Assembly (NCBI GenBank): GCA_003427395.1
Contig: BFEA01000007.1
Span: forward strand, 4,353,041 to 4,385,987
DNA: 32,947 nucleotides
Direction: 5' to 3'
From: Chara braunii
Taxonomy: Eukaryota; Streptophyta; Charophyceae; Charales; Characeae
Shown here: piece after piece, positions 9,610 to 18,508 of the stretch
Position numbering within the stretch: the stretch's first letter is position 1
How the letters are laid out: the number at the start of each line of letters is the position of its first letter
Notes under the pieces: generated by a model
Seen by the model: the letters and a program-made list of their open reading frames with translations, nothing else
Database searches by the model: none
What the model was told of the DNA's origin: nothing
Position numbers and translations under genes: made by a program

Positions 9610-10670
9610 TGTGAGGATTGAGCTCTCAACGGGGCCTTGCCAACTTGCATATGTTTTGGGCATAGGCCCCCAGCAAGCCTCGTGCCCGCCCTAAGTGAAG
9701 GCGGGCCAAAATATCCACGAGAGGCCTTCATTCAACATTTCCCAAAGTGGGTATCAGACAGTTGCCGCACGCCAGTTGGTTGAAGTGGATCGTCAGCCTC
9801 CGAATCCTGCAAAGGCAGTTGAGCCCAGGGCCGGAGTTGGTTGAGCTTTGGGCGACAGTCTGTCACACATTGGTCCCTGGCCTATGGAAAAGCAGTATTT
9901 TGTCGTGGAGGCCGAGGAAACCAATTGGAAACCGGTACGGGGTCTGAATCTGGACAACGGTCCTAGCATAAGGGGCGCAACTGTATTACCTGGGCCCCAT
10001 CAGCATTGGGCCTGGGCACAGATACTGGGACCCAGGCGAAGGCTCGAGGTAGACCGCCCACACGCAACATTGGCATATAGGCAGAGGGGGCGAATGGGCG
10101 AGTATCTTGGCCATTGTGAGCAAGGCCGACACGCTGTTGCATTTTGAGGTGCTGCGCTGCACTAGGCTGAGAGAAGGCAGGCTGGCGCTAAGCGATAGGG
10201 CGCAGCCTGGGCGTTGGGCGCTGGGCGTTGGCAGCCATAGCTGGGCTGCATGAGAGCGCCGGATGAGGTGAGGGCGAAGGTGGCTCTTCGGGAGGTGAAG
10301 GGCACTGTGTGGGATAACAAGGAAGAGTGAGGGAAGAGAGAGACGTACCTGGAAGAGGAGGAGGTCGACATTGGTGTTGACGTCATCACTCGCTGGTCGT
10401 CAAGTAGTCTGGTTGCTTCCATGCTGTAGTTGTAGGATAGGATGTAGAGTAGATAGGGCGCCTGGCCATTCAAAAGAGAGAGCTACATTGGGATATGTTG
10501 TTGGTGTTGCCCGATTGGGCTTACACATTGACTCACGATTTTACTGTATCGTTCTCAAATGGATGGTGACTTGGTTCCAATGTGCTATCTGCTCTTGCTT
10601 TGACTACTTGGACTTCAGTGTGATTTGCAATTGGGATTTTTGTGCTTCGTCCACATTCATGTTCCTTGCA
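9610..10670 (+). mobile_element. 3' LTR of element P2
   Basis: It starts TGTGAGGATTGAGCTCTCAA and ends GTTCCTTGCA, about 1061 bp with TG...CA ends. Its start matches the 8068 fragment, and its whole length matches the P1 and P3 LTRs in order: GTGAAGGCGGG box, CGCCAGTTGGTTGA at 9769, ACGTACCTGG at 10342, TGACGTCA at 10378, T-rich end. The five bases outside the two P2 LTR ends (AATTA before 8068, ATTCC after 10670) do not match, so no target site duplication is visible. Confidence 0.82.
10378..10385 (+). promoter_or_regulatory. TGACGTCA palindrome (bZIP/CRE-type site) in P2 LTR
   Basis: A perfect 8 bp palindrome of the class bound by bZIP factors. It sits in the same LTR block (GTTGACGTCATC) as the copy at 30151-30158 in P3 and is lost in P1. 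Its retention in two diverged LTRs hints at a promoter role; binding is inferred. Confidence 0.45.
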
Positions 10671-10743
10671 ATTCCGAAGAATTGTTTTTTTTTTTTTTGG
10701 AATTGGCAATTAGGTAGAAAATTGCAAATGGGAACTAATTAGG

Positions 10744-10915
10744 TTAACCTAATCAATCAATCAATCAATCAATTAATCAATTAATCGATCAATCGATCAA
10801 TCAATCAATCAATTAATCAATTAATCGATCAATCGATCAATCGATCAATCGATCAATCAATCAATCAGTCAATCAATCAATCAATTCTTGATCAATCAAT
10901 CAATCGACCGATCAC
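10744..10915. repeat. AATC / ATCG tetranucleotide satellite
   Basis: About 170 bp of CAAT/TAAT/CGAT tetramers with higher-order alternation (AATCAATTAATCAATTAATCG blocks occur twice, at about 10764 and 10806). It is the same tetramer family, in reverse complement, as the GATT satellite at 32540-32740. The 10671-10743 stretch between the P2 LTR and this array holds only a T run and AT-rich sequence. Confidence 0.9.
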
Positions 10916-10961
10916 CCCCTTTCACGCGTCGGGTCAGGTTGGCGTCTTGATTCACGTGCGG

Positions 10962-10976
10962 GGCTCCGATGCCAAC
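10962..10976 (-). promoter_or_regulatory. Decayed tRNA-Met primer binding site, minus strand
   Basis: On the minus strand this reads GTTGGCATCGGAGCC. It differs from the plant-type TTGGTATCAGAGCC by two transitions and lies immediately after the CA that would end the LTR at 10977. No retrotransposon coding sequence follows it: the leader runs into the tetranucleotide satellite. Confidence 0.5.
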
Positions 10977-12108
10977 TGATATAAGCTCAGCTGAGCAATG
11001 TATATGGAGCCAAGGATCTGCAAGGTGATGAAAAGGACTCGAATGGATAATGCAACGTCAGCAAAGCATCAACAAGCAATGTACATCCAGATACATATGA
11101 AAATAACACAATGTAGCTCAGCGGAAGACTCAGAGATATGACCTGACATGTCAGATACTGACGCAACATCCCATCGTGCACCACACATGTGAGACAGGGA
11201 AGAGGGACCACGTACATGGAAGAAAGATCCCTCCTTGCACACGCACATGGGGGAGATACCACGGATGAAGAGATGGGCGAAACCAAGATGGAGGTGAGGG
11301 AGAAGACCAAGATCGTGGGAGAGAAGCCCAAAAATAGTCTCCTTGCCGAATGTCCAATCAATGTCTGCCACAAAATGTCGAATCAGATCCTGGGCTTCAT
11401 GCCCGACGTAACCTCTGCCTGTAACCTCTCTCTCTCTCTCTGAAAGAAGAAGAAGAAGAAGAAGAAAAAGAAGCAGAAGAAGAAGAAGATGTCCCCATCC
11501 CTGTTATCTCACCTGCAGGTAACTGCTGCCATGTACCAACTGCTGTCGTGGTCCCTGTGCAGGTCGCTGGCGTGGAGCGTGTCTATGGCGCCAGGTAAGT
11601 ACCGCCACTGCAGGTATGGCCTCCGCCTCACCTTCTACCTACGGCTCTACCTCTACCGCGCAGCGCTCTGTCGCGCGGCTCCAGCAGTGTGTCGACCAAG
11701 AAGTGAGCTACTCAAATTGTGTCTGCCCTGGTCTGGTCCAACTACTTGCAACGCTGGGCCTCGCTGGTGTGCCTGTGTGTGCCTTCGGTCCTTGCCTCAA
11801 ACGTGGCCTGCCTGGGTCCCTCCGTGCTGATGCAGCAGGGAGTGTTCGCTATCGGACAAACACGGACCTGGCCCCAGAGTGTGGCCTTTGTTCGTCTGTT
11901 CGGATGTACTGCAAGTCTGAAATGATGCCCGAAGAGACAAAAATAGGACAACAAATAAATAAATAAATTTTGTCTGAAATCGAAGCCTGCGGGCCTTAGG
12001 CCAGTCGTGGGCCTCCAGGGCATGCGACTGAAGTGTGTGCGGCCTGGGGGGCCCCAACAACCATCAGGCCCCCAAAATGGGGCCCATGTGCAGGCTCAGC
12101 ATGTAACA
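10977..12108 (-). mobile_element. Probable LTR downstream of element B, about 1132 bp
   Basis: On the minus strand it begins TGTTACATGCTGAGCC directly after a G-rich polypurine run and ends in GCTTATATCA directly before the primer-site-like sequence. It has TG...CA ends and a length close to the plus-strand LTRs, but no second copy is in the window, so the boundaries rest on the flanking signals alone. It contains CT (11425-11441) and GAA (11444-11489) microsatellites, a perfect GCTCAGCTGAGC palindrome at 10985-10996, and plus-strand ORFs (11489-11830, 11616-11966) that resemble no family I know. A block at 11581-11622 (GGTAAGTAC then GCAGG) resembles 24361-24397 next to element D. Confidence 0.5.
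11425..11489. repeat. CT and GAA microsatellites
   Basis: A (CT)8-type run at 11425-11441 is followed at once by an imperfect GAA array (11444-11489). Both are purine/pyrimidine strand-biased tracts inside the LTR-like block. Confidence 0.85.
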
Positions 12109-12122
12109 CCCCCCCCTCCTTA
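12109..12122 (-). promoter_or_regulatory. Polypurine tract of element B
   Basis: On the minus strand this is AAGGAGGGGGGGG, lying between the end of the integrase frame (12120) and the TG of the LTR at 12108. Confidence 0.6.
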
Positions 12123-12743
12123 TGAAGTCAAGCCGGGTTGAGGGCGAAGCTGACGATCTGATGGTGGAACTTGGATGCGAGTACGACAAGGAGCGGAAGG
12201 TACCGGCTTGCCTTGTTGTTTGCGTTCGTAACATATGAGGACATCAGGGGTTGTGGCCTGAAGTTCGGCACGGGTCAACCAACGGTCAGCCTTATGGCTA
12301 CAATAAGAAAAGTGTACGAAGTACTCCGTAGGCTTGATGTCGTAGTGCCGCTGCGAGATGATGTTGCTTACCTCTTGAAAACCGTCCATGGAGGGTGGGT
12401 CTTGCGATCGTCGCCCGGGAAAGTTGTCGCATTTCGTCGAAACGAAAAGAGCCAACTTTGGACAATGAAAAACCGGGTAGACGGGCAAGTGAGCGGGCAC
12501 CTACATGATAAATGACGGTCCTTCGAGTGCGTCACCAACGGGTGTTACAATGCGCCAACGCCCCATCCATTTCGGAAGGAGCTTGGGAGAGATATCTTGT
12601 TCGAGGCTAAATTTTGCGGCGGAGACCCAAACGAGGTCGCCGGTGCGGAACGGACAAGGAAGATGTTGACGATTGGCCTGGCGGCTCATGCGTTGCTGCG
12701 TCTTTAACATCTGGTCGCGTGCCTTAACAAGGAGCTCTTGCAT
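12120..12743 (-). pseudogene. Element B integrase C-terminus and chromodomain-like tail
   Basis: One frame, broken by a single TAG at about 12501-12503. The upstream part reads QRMSRQANRQHLPCPFRTG and DLVWVSAAKFSLEQDISPKL then KWMGRWRIVTPVG (GPY/F-type module). The part after the stop reads YPVFHCPKLALFV and a chromodomain-like YFVHFSYCSHKADRWLTR, followed by ELQATTPDVLICYERKQQG. The layout matches P1 6240-6728 and C 16951-17560, so B is another chromovirus-like gypsy element. Confidence 0.85.
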
Positions 12744-12765
12744 CCGTCGAATGAAGATAAGGTGG

Positions 12766-13215
12766 CTATCGCTCTATGTCTCCCGTGGGATGATAGTGCC
12801 CAACGGTGATGTGACCGGCGAGCCATGTCGAACTCAATGGGCGAGCCGAATGAATAGACGAGTTGTAAGCGAACTCGACGTTTGACAACTGCTCAACCCA
12901 ATACTTTTGGTCGGGACGAATGAGAGTGCGAAGAAAAACTTGTGCAGTTTGATGTGCCATCTTCGTTTGGCCATCGGTTTGTGGGTGGCGAGCCGAACCT
13001 GGCTTGAGAGATGAGCCCCATTGTTTGAAGAGAGCCAACCACTAGTCGGACATGAACCGAGTGTCGTTGTCTCAGCCAATCTCCTTGGGGTAACCCTTGG
13101 TACGAATCCAACCGGTGTAAAGAACATCGGCCAACTCCAGTGCCTTGGTGTGATAGCGGCAAGGCAAAAACATGGCGAACTTGGTGAGTCGATCAACCAC
13201 TGTTACCCATTGGAA
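12766..13215 (-). pseudogene. Element B integrase catalytic core, damaged
   Basis: It starts at VTVVDRLTKFAMFLPCRYHT (13072-13215) and is frameshifted near 13072, where DNDTRFMSD (about 13043-13070) supplies the second catalytic Asp. It continues at 13038 as LFKQWGSSLKPGSARHPQTD. The third catalytic position is changed: GQTKMAHQT has Lys (AAG, complement of 12961-12963) where Glu is invariant. The remainder (LSNVEFAYNSSIHSA) is typical. The zinc-binding domain and the first catalytic Asp are missing through the fusion upstream. Confidence 0.85.
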
Positions 13216-13475
13216 TTGACTTCGATTGACAAGAAAATGCCGCCACCGCTTAAGCTCGTGTACGAAGGTTAATAACTCCTTTTGTGCGTCGTCAGTCAAA
13301 TGCACGGCGGACACTTTCTTACTAAACTATTCGATCGGGTGCCAGTCCAGGCCATCGTGTTGCTCGAGGACGACACCAATGCCATAGTCAGACACATCGG
13401 TAGTGACACGTGTTGGTAAAAGCGGATCGTAGATGCGTAAAACCTCCGCGGATAGCAAGGCGGCTGTAGGGGCCA
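13216..13475 (-). pseudogene. Element B RNase H fragment fused directly to integrase core
   Basis: Reading down the minus strand, LRIYDPLLPTRVTTDVSDYG is the RT/RNase H boundary with the first acidic residue. It is followed by IGVVLEQHDGLDWHPIE, then TAG at 13327-13329 where Tyr or a similar residue is expected, then FSKKVSAVHLTDDAQKELL and HELKRWRHFLVNRSQFQW. At about 13210 the frame passes without interruption into integrase (VTVVDRLTKF). The rest of RNase H, the linker and the integrase HHCC domain have been deleted in frame. Confidence 0.8.
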
Positions 13476-13535
13476 ATGCCATAGTCAGACACAGCGGTAG
13501 TGACACGTGTTGGTAAAAGCGGATCGTAGATGTCG
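13379..13535 (-). repeat. 57 bp direct duplication, offset 100 bp
   Basis: ATGCCATAGTCAGACACA followed by CGGTAGTGACACGTG and GGTAAAAGCGGATCGTAGATG occurs at 13379-13435 and again at 13479-13535 with one visible difference (ATCGG against AGCGG). In the open frame 13917 to 13327 the two copies are translated in different frames: one gives IYDPLLPTRVTTDVSDYG, the other IRFYQHVSLPLCLTM. Confidence 0.9.
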
Positions 13536-13917
13536 TGTCGAAGACGTCAAATGGGACCGGCTCGCATGCATGAGGTGCGAAATAGTCCGACATGACTTCG
13601 ATGTAGCGATCAATAAGTTGTTGCGTGCGACAGTTCGCCATTTTGACCGCTGTAGGATGTGACTCCCTTCGACCTTGTGCGCCAAGGCCGGCCCTTTGTA
13701 TACAGGACTTGCTCATGAACTTGCGAGTTGCGTTGCTATTCAGCAAAGCGCTACATGACGCTTGCGCAGCTTGGATGCAGACATAAAGGAGTGGTGCGTT
13801 GTTGCCATCGTACCGCTGCGTGCGAAACTCGCGGGCTACCTTGGTAATATATGCAAGGAGGTCCCCCACTGCAACTTCGTCATCCGTCGACGAAGTTGGT
13901 GATGCATAGAAGTACAA
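13536..13917 (-). pseudogene. Element B aspartic protease pseudogene joined to RNase H
   Basis: The region reads SCSALLNSNATRKFMSKS, RAGLGAQGRRESHPTAVKM and RTQQLIDRYIEVMSDYF then CEPVPFDVFDTT. This is the gypsy retropepsin with its active-site Asp and Gly replaced (NSN in place of D-S/T-G). The frame then enters the 57 bp duplication and RNase H, so the whole of reverse transcriptase has been lost between 13475 and 13540. Confidence 0.8.
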
Positions 13918-14179
13918 ATATTTGTGGAGATGGGCGCATAGTGCTGTTCATTGCGGTCCCGATAAGCGGCCACTGGAAGGGAGAGGAAGCCATGCAAAAT
14001 CCCCGGACGACAAAAGGTCTCAAACCTCTACGTTGAACTCGCGTGTCGAATCCCTTGAAGAACCACTTGAAGATGATAAACTATTGCCACTTTCGGAGAG
14101 AGAAGAAACCGCACACACACCTTGTCCTTGGGCTAGAGAACCCAGCAAACGAGTTGGGCAACATAGTCCTCGAAAGAAT

Positions 14180-16060
14180 GAGGAATAAGACTTATGACTT
14201 CCGCATGTGCCTCGGAACTTGAGGGAGGTTGCTCGTGAAGCAACCGGTTCCAAAGACGTCGAGAGTGCAGCCGTACCACTCTCGGCGGTGCTCACTTTCT
14301 CGAGAAGGATTTCCCCTTGCCTTTCGTGGGACAGCCGGCGGTTTCGTGTACGTCGTTGTTGCACCACAAGCAATAATGGTGTCTCGTGCGGATCTTGTAA
14401 ATGCCTTTCGAGAGACCGTAGGGAAGCCAAGGCTCTTGAGTTGATGTGCGAGGCTCAGGGACTGAAGAGGTGTGTGTCTTCGATTTGTCGGTTCCTCGCC
14501 CTTTGGCGGGGCGGCCACCATCTCGGGTGGCTGATAATCTTTCTCCCTCGTTAGATGAAGCAACCTCTTTAGAATAGGCGCTCGTCATTGTTGCCATGAC
14601 CAGGGCCACTTTCGGCGGATGTTGATCTCTGCCCTAGCCTGCAGCAGACGAACGACCAGCATTGCGGGCTTCCGTATTCGTCACAATAATTTGCGAGGCC
14701 TTGTTAAAGAGTAACTCAATTGTGGTGAGTGTCTTCGCGACTTGCGTTAATGCATTTTGTAATGTCGGGCACGACCTCGTGATGAAGTAGTGTTTTATCC
14801 CCGTAAAGGTGATCGACAAGTCGGGCGTGGATACCAAGCGTTGGTACTCGGTGATCCAATCCGTGCTTGGCAAGGTGTTCTGATGGAACTTCTGCAACTT
14901 CTCCATTGCTTGAAGCTCGGGTGGTTCCACTTGGAACCGCGTGTGCCATGTTGCCTTGAGATCAGCCCAAGTGATCTTTGTGTGCAGCTCGGAGACAGTG
15001 ACCTTGTGCATGGACAGCATGTTGTCAAGCCAAGCTTGACACGCGCCCCTCTACCTCTGATATAAATAGGCATGCCGGTTGGGGTCACTTACTTTGTACA
15101 AGTCCAAACGCAGGTCGAATTGACGCCACCATGGAATTGGCTCGGTCTTCGACGCATCGCGGAAGACTAGGATGCCATCCAACTTGGGTATGCGCTCGTG
15201 AGGTGACGAGGTTGAGCCAGCGCTGCTGCACAAATCTGCTGCTCCAAGTGTTGGTTGGTAGCATGCTGCCACCTCGCCATATCCTTGACAACGCCCATGT
15301 CCACCTCTAATACTTCGACTCGATCCACCAAGTTGGTGAGTCCACCGGGTGTGGCTGCAGCAGGCTGTTGTTCCAGCCTATACACGTGGTCGACCAGGTC
15401 GACGATGGTCTGCACTTGCTGCTTGGCCAGCGTGGCGAGTTGTTTGAGCAGAGTGTCGAGATAAAGGATGTCCGCTGGCTGGGCTGGGCATGTCCAGACC
15501 AAATCGGTCACGTGCGTATGTGTTTGCAACGTTGCGCACAGCCTCAACGGCCTCCTTGCCTTCCTCATGCGCTTCCCACTCGCCGACTAGGATTTCTATT
15601 TCATCCTCCTCACGAAAAAGTGTGTCTCGGCGATCGCGTCGTTTCTCATCTACGTGTCTCTTTGCGGCGTCAGCGTCGGCCTGTCACCGTTGTTCAGTGA
15701 GGCGACACTGTTGTTCTGCCTCCTCCTCCTGCTGTTTCCTTGCGGCAGTGGCCGCATCTGCCCTCTTCTTCCATTCTGGTAGTTGATCCAACATGCGGGC
15801 CTCGTAGGCCTCCACAATTTCCCCCTTGTTTTGCTCCATGTCGCCCGTCTGTGATCGGGTGGCTGCGGGATCTACTCTAGGAACCGGTGGCACTAGCTGC
15901 TGCTGACAGGGCACGGATGTCTGTTGACGTGTCGCTGATGCGGTGTGTTGACGTGGTCTAATGACGTCGGGTGGCCGCGGGCATCTATTGCAGGTACCTG
16001 TGGCACTAGCTGTTGTTGACGGGACACGGATGCAATCAGACTCGTCTTCTTATTCGGCAT
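14180..16060 (-). pseudogene. Element B gag pseudogene
   Basis: The ATG at 16060 opens MPNKKTSLIASVSRQQQLVP, in frame with a duplicated segment. After a stop near 15910 the frame 15914-15684 gives a charged coiled coil (MEQNKGEIVEAYEARML, KKRADAATAARKQQEEEAE), continuing past TGA near 15684 as DEKRRDRRDTLFREEDEIE. The frame 15568-15167 holds LLKQLATLAKQQVQTIVDLV. A frameshift leads to the capsid start (KLDGILVFRDASKTEPIPWW, 15051-15200), then 15020-14634 (WADLKATWHTRFQVEPPELQ, DWITEYQRLVSTPDLSITF). The nucleocapsid has an intact CCHC knuckle at 14331-14372, CLWCNNDVHETAGC. Several frameshifts separate these blocks. The stretch 13918-14180, between knuckle and protease, shows no clear domain. 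Confidence 0.85.
15856..16033 (-). repeat. About 65 bp direct repeat in element B gag start, offset 112 bp
   Basis: CGGGTGGCYGCGGG followed by TCTA...GCACTAGCTG and GACRGGRCACGGATG occurs at 15857-15920 and 15969-16033. On the coding strand both copies give QQQLVP(P/Q)VP(R/A)-type sequence. The second copy ends exactly where the repeated LTR block begins. Confidence 0.8.
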
Positions 16061-16912
16061 GCATGCAAACAGATGGCAATTCACACTGGCGCCAGGCGCC
16101 CAGACGAAGCTCAGAGATATCAAGGCCAAGAACACAGTTCAGATTCAAACTCGCTTCCACTGGCTATGGCGCATGAGCGCCCTCACATCACCCTTCCGAC
16201 ATTGTACTCCCAACAATTGTTAACGCACACACTACTCTGGATCTCCCTGGATGTTCCACGCAAACTCACTCTGTACCGCACACTCACACACACTTTCTAC
16301 ATACTAACTCTAACCTACGACAGCTATGGCCGCCTTCTACCTCCTAGCTGCTAGCGGCGAGGGCCGCTTCTTCTCCCTCACAGCCCACTTGCCCTTCGGG
16401 CATCTGCAGACCACGTCACACAAGACTCTCGGGTAGCGCTTCCACATGGCTCTCAGCAGAATGAATGAATAACTGGACGTTGCCTCTGGATTTATACTTC
16501 TGTTGGCCGCTGGTCTGCTCCTATCCATCGGGCCTAGGGTGCACACAGTCCCATATGGTACTTGCTGATTGGACAAGGTGCGACTAGGACTGCGTACCGT
16601 TGACTCGACAAAGTTGGACTGCCACTTGCCTCTGGTCTAACGTGAGCAACGCTCGAAAGACCACTTTCGAAACTGTAACAGCTACGATTTTGACCTTTCA
16701 GAATTGCTACAACTACGACCCCTACGTAACAGACCTACGGATCGAGACCCGACAACTGCATAGACTTACGACAAACAACAATCAACTATCAATGACACAG
16801 GTCACGGGTTCAGATGTACAAGGTCGACTTGATACTTTACACGGGTGAGAACAGGGCTAGTGATCGAGTCCTCGAATCTGCATCGGCTACTACAAAGGTG
16901 AAAACCGTTTCA
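16031..16912 (-). mobile_element. LTR-type repeat, copy A (LTR, leader and first gag codons)
   Basis: It aligns along nearly its whole length with 19508-20442. On the minus strand it starts TGAAACGGTTTTCACC beside a polypurine tract at the end of element C pol and runs to the gag ATG at 16060 and GAGTCTGATTGCA. It therefore serves at once as the 3' LTR of C and the 5' LTR of B. The exact LTR 3' boundary is not determined; it must lie before 16060. A TATA box is at 16491-16496. A conserved TGGCGCCA with TGTGAATTGC near 16075-16095 is the only primer-site candidate I see, and it is weak. Confidence 0.7.
16491..16496 (-). promoter_or_regulatory. Candidate LTR TATA box (copy A)
   Basis: The minus strand reads TATAAATCC here. 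In copy B the equivalent stretch (GGATTTAGTTGG near 19965) has lost the bases that make TATA, so only copy A keeps this element. Confidence 0.4.
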
Positions 16913-16925
16913 CTCCCACCGACCT
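16913..16925 (-). promoter_or_regulatory. Polypurine tract of element C
   Basis: The minus strand reads GGTCGGTGGGAG immediately before the TG of copy A, about 40 bp after the stop codon of C pol. Confidence 0.55.
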
Positions 16926-16950
16926 GAATTCGAGGTCCTCCGAGAATACT

Positions 16951-17640
16951 TCAGTCTAAGGCAAGACCTTTACCTTTCTTAACTCTCTCATAGGCACGGA
17001 CTATATCGGGGGCAGTCTCTAGAAGCTCTGTTCGTGTGAACCAGCGGTAGTCAACTAGCTCTTGGAAGGAAAATTGGACTTTGTACTGTTTCTGCGGACG
17101 ACCTCAACCTCCTGTTTTGTATACATCCTCACCTACTATGCGATCAATGTCGTGCCTTCCATCCATATCCGAAGGGATTCCATCCATATCCGGAGGGATC
17201 ATGGATCTCTGCAATGGAAACTGCTGACGCGTAGTACAAGGCAACAACTTTGACGCATGAAAAACTGGGTAGGTGTGGAGGTGTGCTGGAATCGCTATTG
17301 TGTAGGACGGTCCATCTTCTCCGCCCTTGACTTCTAGGACTGGCCATGGTCCTTGTTATGTAGGCAATAGTTACTGCGAGATGTTCTCCTCAGGAGTAAA
17401 CTCCTTTGACTTGACCCAGACTAGGTCGCCTACTTAGAACTGTGATGGGCGACGGTGCTTGTTGGCTTGTTCTATCATCTTGTGTTGGGCCTTCCTAAAG
17501 TTCTCTACCACGATAGCTATCTCTTTCTCGTGCTGTATCGTGGACGGTAGCCTCTAGATCTGATCTCCGTTCAGTCCCTCAACGGCCTGCGCCGTCTAAA
17601 GGACTTATTTAACTCATTGGGAGCGCGACAAGTAGCTAAG
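16951..17640 (-). pseudogene. Element C integrase C-terminus and chromodomain-like tail
   Basis: Read on the minus strand across several stops: HKMIEQANKHRRPSQF, stop, VGDLVWVKSKEFTPEENIS, stop, then GPWPVLEVKG, DGPSYTIAIPAHL and FHASKLLP. A short in-frame duplication follows (PPDMDGIPSDMDG; ATCCATATCC repeated at 17160-17200). The chromodomain-like tail is KQYKVQFSFQELVDYRWFTR, then ELLETAPDIVRAYERVKKG, ending in TGA at 16951-16953. Most stops sit where Gln or Trp would be read. The module order equals that of P1 and B. Confidence 0.8.
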
Positions 17641-17656
17641 TGTACACTATTGTTGT

Positions 17657-17863
17657 ATGCTATGGCTACCTTTGGGAGCATCTAGTCCCAGTAATGTTGA
17701 CTGGGTCTAATATACGTTCTAGGAACTTGTTGCAAGATCTTGTTTATCAGCTCAGTCTGTATGCGGTGGCTACCTTTGGGAGCATCTCGTCCCAGTTGAG
17801 TTTATCGGGTCTAATGTACATTCTAAGAACTTGTTGCAAGATCTTTTTCACTTGCTTAGTCTG
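17657..17863 (-). repeat. 103 bp tandem duplication in integrase
   Basis: TGGCTACCTTTGGGAGCATCT, with GGGTCTAAT and AACTTGTTGCAAGATCT downstream, occurs at 17663-17740 and 17767-17843. The two copies differ at many bases, so the duplication is old. It repeats the KILQQVLRMYIRPDKLNWDE-to-ATAY part of the integrase core. Confidence 0.9.
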
Positions 17864-18508
17864 ACCGTTAGTCTCTTGATGACGGTCGGACGACATCAAC
17901 AATTTTGAGTCGTAGACTTTCATCAGTTCCAGCCAGTTTTGACTAGTGAACCTTGTATCTTTGTCACTAACTATCGACAGCGGTAGGCCATGCTCACTTA
18001 CCCAATGATAGAAGGACTTATCTACTCCTGACCCCATGATCCATATATCAATGGACACAGAATCTTCGGGTCCTGTAGGAATAGGCAAGGGTCTGAGAAG
18101 ACCAAGAGGGGCTCGCATAGTGGTCTTATTCCTCTGGCATACTTTACAACTGCGTACATATTCTATGCAGTCAGCCTTCATGCCAAGCCATGTATACGCG
18201 CGAATAAGGTTGGCTAATGTCTTTTGCCAACCGAAGTGTCCCTGTGTGTCGTGGCATTCCCCTAGGATCAAGCTACGAATTTCCTCACTGTTGGGAACGC
18301 ACAGATGGTCAACTACGTTGGTCTTCTTGAATAACAAGCCATTTGTAGTGCGGTAATCGGGTTCAATCTCTGGGGCCTCCTTAATTCTCTTGAGGAGGTC
18401 GCCATAAATGGGGTCCTGCGTATACGCCTCTTTGACTTTCTGTTGCAGGTCTCTCCCTATGTCCGGATAATGTACTATCGCTCCAAAGTAATCAGCGCTT
18501 CTACTCAA
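17747..18508 (-). pseudogene. Element C integrase, zinc-binding domain and core
   Basis: A 253-codon open stretch. The HHCC domain is complete: GECHDTQGHFGWQKTLANL with both His, and VRSCKVCQRNK with both Cys. The core begins SVSIDIWIMG, then jumps to YHWVSEHGLPLSIVSDKDTR: about 40 residues normally between the first and second catalytic Asp (the IVDRFSKY-type strand) are missing without loss of frame. The third catalytic position is Lys (GQTKQVKK; AAG, complement of 17855-17857) in place of Glu. The end runs into the tandem duplication. Upstream the frame is continuous with RNase H (VVEDALSRSADYF). Confidence 0.88.

Noticed and set aside
8063-10675. Target site duplication flanking P2
   Set aside because: AATTA before the left LTR fragment and ATTCC after the right LTR do not match.
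11489-11966. Plus-strand ORFs of 113-116 codons inside the LTR-like block beside element B
   Set aside because: No family resemblance, skewed composition, and located within a sequence with LTR-type borders; kept only as a note.
16075-16095. TGGCGCCA on the minus strand as a primer binding site of elements B and C
   Set aside because: It is conserved in both LTR copies but not preceded by a CA terminus, and the following bases match no tRNA 3' end that I can name, so it is left as a weak candidate only.
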